DNA from: Phalacrocorax aristotelis
Lineage: Eukaryota > Chordata > Aves > Suliformes > Phalacrocoracidae
Direction of reading: 5' to 3'
Length of the DNA: 64,000 nucleotides
Assembly: GCF_949628215.1 (NCBI RefSeq)
Contig: NC_134277.1
Span: forward strand, 56,926,918 to 56,990,917
Shown: positions 61,646-64,000 of the stretch, one piece after another
Numbering within the stretch: the stretch's first letter is position 1
How the letters are laid out: each line of letters begins with the position of its first letter
Program-made: the position numbers and the translations under genes
The notes under the pieces: model-generated
What the model was told of the DNA's origin: nothing
Database searches by the model: none
What the model saw: the letters and a program-made list of their open reading frames with translations, nothing else

Positions 61646-63179
61646 AAAGCACTTAAATAGAGAAAAGATAACTTTGGGTTATCTTTGGATTCTTGGTTTC
61701 AAAATGCTGGCTCCTGAGGAAACTGGATGAACTGTTGCTCAAATACTTGTGTGGGAGAGTTCTCTGAACACTCTTTGAGCACTCTTGTAACCTCAAGTTA
61801 GTATTTATTAACTAAATATATAAAGAGCTACCAAAAATAAGGATAATTTTTTTTTAAGAGAAACTCCTTTCTGAGGGCTCATTTCCTTCTGAAAAAAAGT
61901 CCTTCCATCTGCTTTTAGAATATTTTGAGAGAGAGTATTTCAGTAGGTTTTGATCCTGATAGCATCAAGGTCATGGCAGTCAAAGCAAGGTTTTGGCCTC
62001 ACACTGAAATCCAAATCTTGCTGTATGTTCAGATATATTTTTTAATTAGAATGATTAATGAAATGCTTACCCTTTTGCCATTATGACCTCTGGTCAAGAA
62101 AAAGTTAGGAAAAGAGAAATTAGATGGGTTTTTTTACCTGGTGGCAACTGGAGAGAGTAGAATTGGTGGCAGAATCTCACTGGCCATTGCTTGTCAAATT
62201 TTGAAGGTCAAGATAAAGTTCAAATAGATTAATAGATTTTAGAGGCTTCATTGCCAGGCTCTGTAGTGGGGGATAAAGTCTCAGCCTCTACTCTAGAGAG
62301 TCACCCATCACTCACAGTAAGAAGAGAAATTTTAATTCTGTGGTATGTAGTTAATTTGCCATTAATGGTAGTGGGAGCTGGAGAGAGACTTAGAAGTTTA
62401 TTCTCTATGTTTTAGTCATTTCTTATTGAGCAAATATAGCATCCACCTCGATGGGAGTTACTTCTGACTCGGTACTGAGTAAGACCTGAATATACTGCTG
62501 ATAGACTTTCTCAAGACGTTTTAGAGTTTACATTTTAGATTCTGTACTTGGCAAAACTTTTTGAGCTGCATGGATCACCTTGCTCTCCTGTTCCAGTGGG
62601 TAACAGTGTCTCCTGAGGAAAGGCAGGCTAAATTTTCCTCTGTGTGTGTGCCTGTGTCCACGCACTTGCTTTTTTCCCATGTCTTATACCTAATGGCACT
62701 ACTGACTACTACTGTCAGCAGCAGCAGCTCCTTGTTTTGGCATGGCTCACACACTGATGCAATCGATATTGCAGTTCGGAAGCTTGGGAATGACTGCATG
62801 TCTCTTAGAAAGAGATCTGAGCCATGTTCAAAGACAGAAAACAGTGAACGATCAGTTGCTCCGGTGGTGACAGGCCTTTCTTGTACAATGTATGTACATA
62901 TTTCCATATTTCTAAATTTGTCTAACTTCTTCAACTTTTGGACCATACTTTCTCCCTTCTCATCCTCGCTTCTGAATTGAAAATTTCTAAAATGAAGTCT
63001 GCTGTTGTGCAAACTATGAAGATATTTCTTTAAGTTATTTTAGGATAACAAGGGAAATAAGATCTGAAACCATAGACTAGTCTTGGCACCTTATTTGGCC
63101 AGTGCCAAATGGAAATTGGACTGCAGGTCTTGAATTATGCTTTTAAGTCCTGAAATTAGGTCTGCTCAGATGAGGCATG
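61646..63179. other. Non-coding, no gene seen
   Basis: Opposing frames of 139 and 145 codons overlap at 62561-63012. Such mirror-image openness is typical of chance. A (CAG)4 lies at 62716-62727. Confidence 0.7.
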
Positions 63180-63198
63180 CTGACTTCAATGAAGTCAG
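63180..63198. repeat. 19-bp palindrome of the TGAAGTCA type
   Basis: CTGACTTCA, A, TGAAGTCAG: two exact 9-base arms around one base. It resembles the self-complementary centre of the old TGACTTCAATGG repeat family seen elsewhere in the window. Confidence 0.8.
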
Positions 63199-64000
63199 GG
63201 CAGGAGTATGAGCCTCCCTGAGCAAAGTTCTCTGCAATTTCACAACTGAACTTAAAGCCCACAGGTTTCAAGGGGTGTCCAAATATGGTAAAATAAGCAG
63301 AGAAGTACTTCCCTTTTCATTGACCAAGAGCTGCCATTCACAACACTAACACAAAGCCTTTAGTCAATTCCAGGAAGTTTCTTACTACTTAGAGGAAGGA
63401 AAAAATGTGGCATAATAAGGGTTGTAGCTGTCTTATGTGACTGCTGTTGTTAGCCTGGAGGTAAACAGGAAGACGATCTGGTACACTTAAAATAACCGAG
63501 ATGGTTTAAAGGGGGAATGTGTGATCCTTGCTTCCTGTCTGTGAGACAGAGTTAATCACTGCAAGTAGCCGGCAGCATGTGTTTTTTTACGGAGAAACCC
63601 CTCTGTGTCATTCCCAGTACACACTTCGGTGGCTGTCTTGCTTTGATGACACAAGATGTACGTTCCTTTCTTCATCATCCTGGGATGTTGTGGGGTTTTC
63701 CTGCCCTCTGAGAAGATTTTTTTTACAATTTCTCTTAGCAAAAGTGGCTAGATAATGAGGCCAAACAAGGAGATACCCTGCAGTTCCTAGGATGACACAC
63801 CTCCCTGCCAGTGACTCACCTAGTGATTTAAGACTTTCTGTTGATATTTCTCTTAATGAGAAAAATAAACATCTGATAAGAAAATGACTTCATTGGTTAT
63901 ATGTGATTTGTGTGCTGAGCTGTTTCAAGCACTCCAGTTATTTAGTGTGAGGAAATAATGCACCAGGATTGGAGGTGACCTGCACTGTGGAGAAAGATTC
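63199..64000. other. Non-coding, no gene seen
   Basis: Unique sequence to the window end; nothing recognised. Confidence 0.75.

Noticed and set aside
62561..63012. Opposing 139- and 145-codon frames
   Set aside because: They overlap almost fully on opposite strands, and neither has a motif.
1..64000. CRISPR array, prokaryotic operon, or phage-like system
   Set aside because: No regularly spaced repeats, no ribosome-binding-site-led gene runs, and the repeat content is vertebrate.
1..64000. Endogenous retrovirus or other viral insertion
   Set aside because: No paired LTRs, primer-binding site, or gag/pol/env-like frame seen; the only reverse transcriptases are non-LTR (CR1 and L2 type).

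Overview
This looks like non-coding nuclear DNA from a bird. The main reason is two 5'-truncated CR1 LINE retrotransposons whose 3' ends are typical of avian (neognath) CR1. One ends in three exact copies of the octamer CATAGAAT, and the other has the matching downstream region with a worn tail. There is no L1, no Alu-type SINE, no recognisable LTR or endogenous virus, and no bacterial-style gene packing. The DNA is AT-leaning, CpG-poor, and rich in short homopolymer and simple repeats. I could not name the species.

Layout. Positions 1-15589 are unique AT-rich DNA with simple tracts and three worn remnants (about 5.3, 7.0 and 10.2 kb) that look like one old palindromic sauropsid repeat family. 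CR1 copy 1 lies on the minus strand at 15590-18350, running from part of the endonuclease through the reverse transcriptase to the 3' tail. Positions 18351-45693 are mostly unique sequence with purine, pyrimidine and G-rich tracts, a small nested duplication (22982-23045), faint L3/MIR-like remnants, and a clear MIR-like CORE-SINE at 40176-40385. A short L2-clade LINE reverse-transcriptase fragment lies on the plus strand at 45694-45970. CR1 copy 2 lies on the minus strand at 46825-48714. The rest, to 64000, is unique sequence with one CTCF-like site, one perfect 23-bp palindrome and one dinucleotide microsatellite.

I found no protein-coding exon, tRNA, rRNA, CRISPR array or operon that I can support. 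Outside CR1 the longest open frames (about 140-154 codons) are roughly what chance gives in 128 kb of six-frame sequence. Every reading frame with a recognisable protein match belongs to a dead retrotransposon. The window is therefore best read as part of a large intron or an intergenic region. Two weak strand biases, T-runs mostly on the plus strand and both CR1 copies on the minus strand, would fit an intron of a plus-strand gene. I see no sign of a new multi-gene system. The points most worth following up are the exact loss of the catalytic box in CR1 copy 2, the ancient SINE/LINE remnants that may have been kept as regulatory DNA, and the palindromic repeat family.
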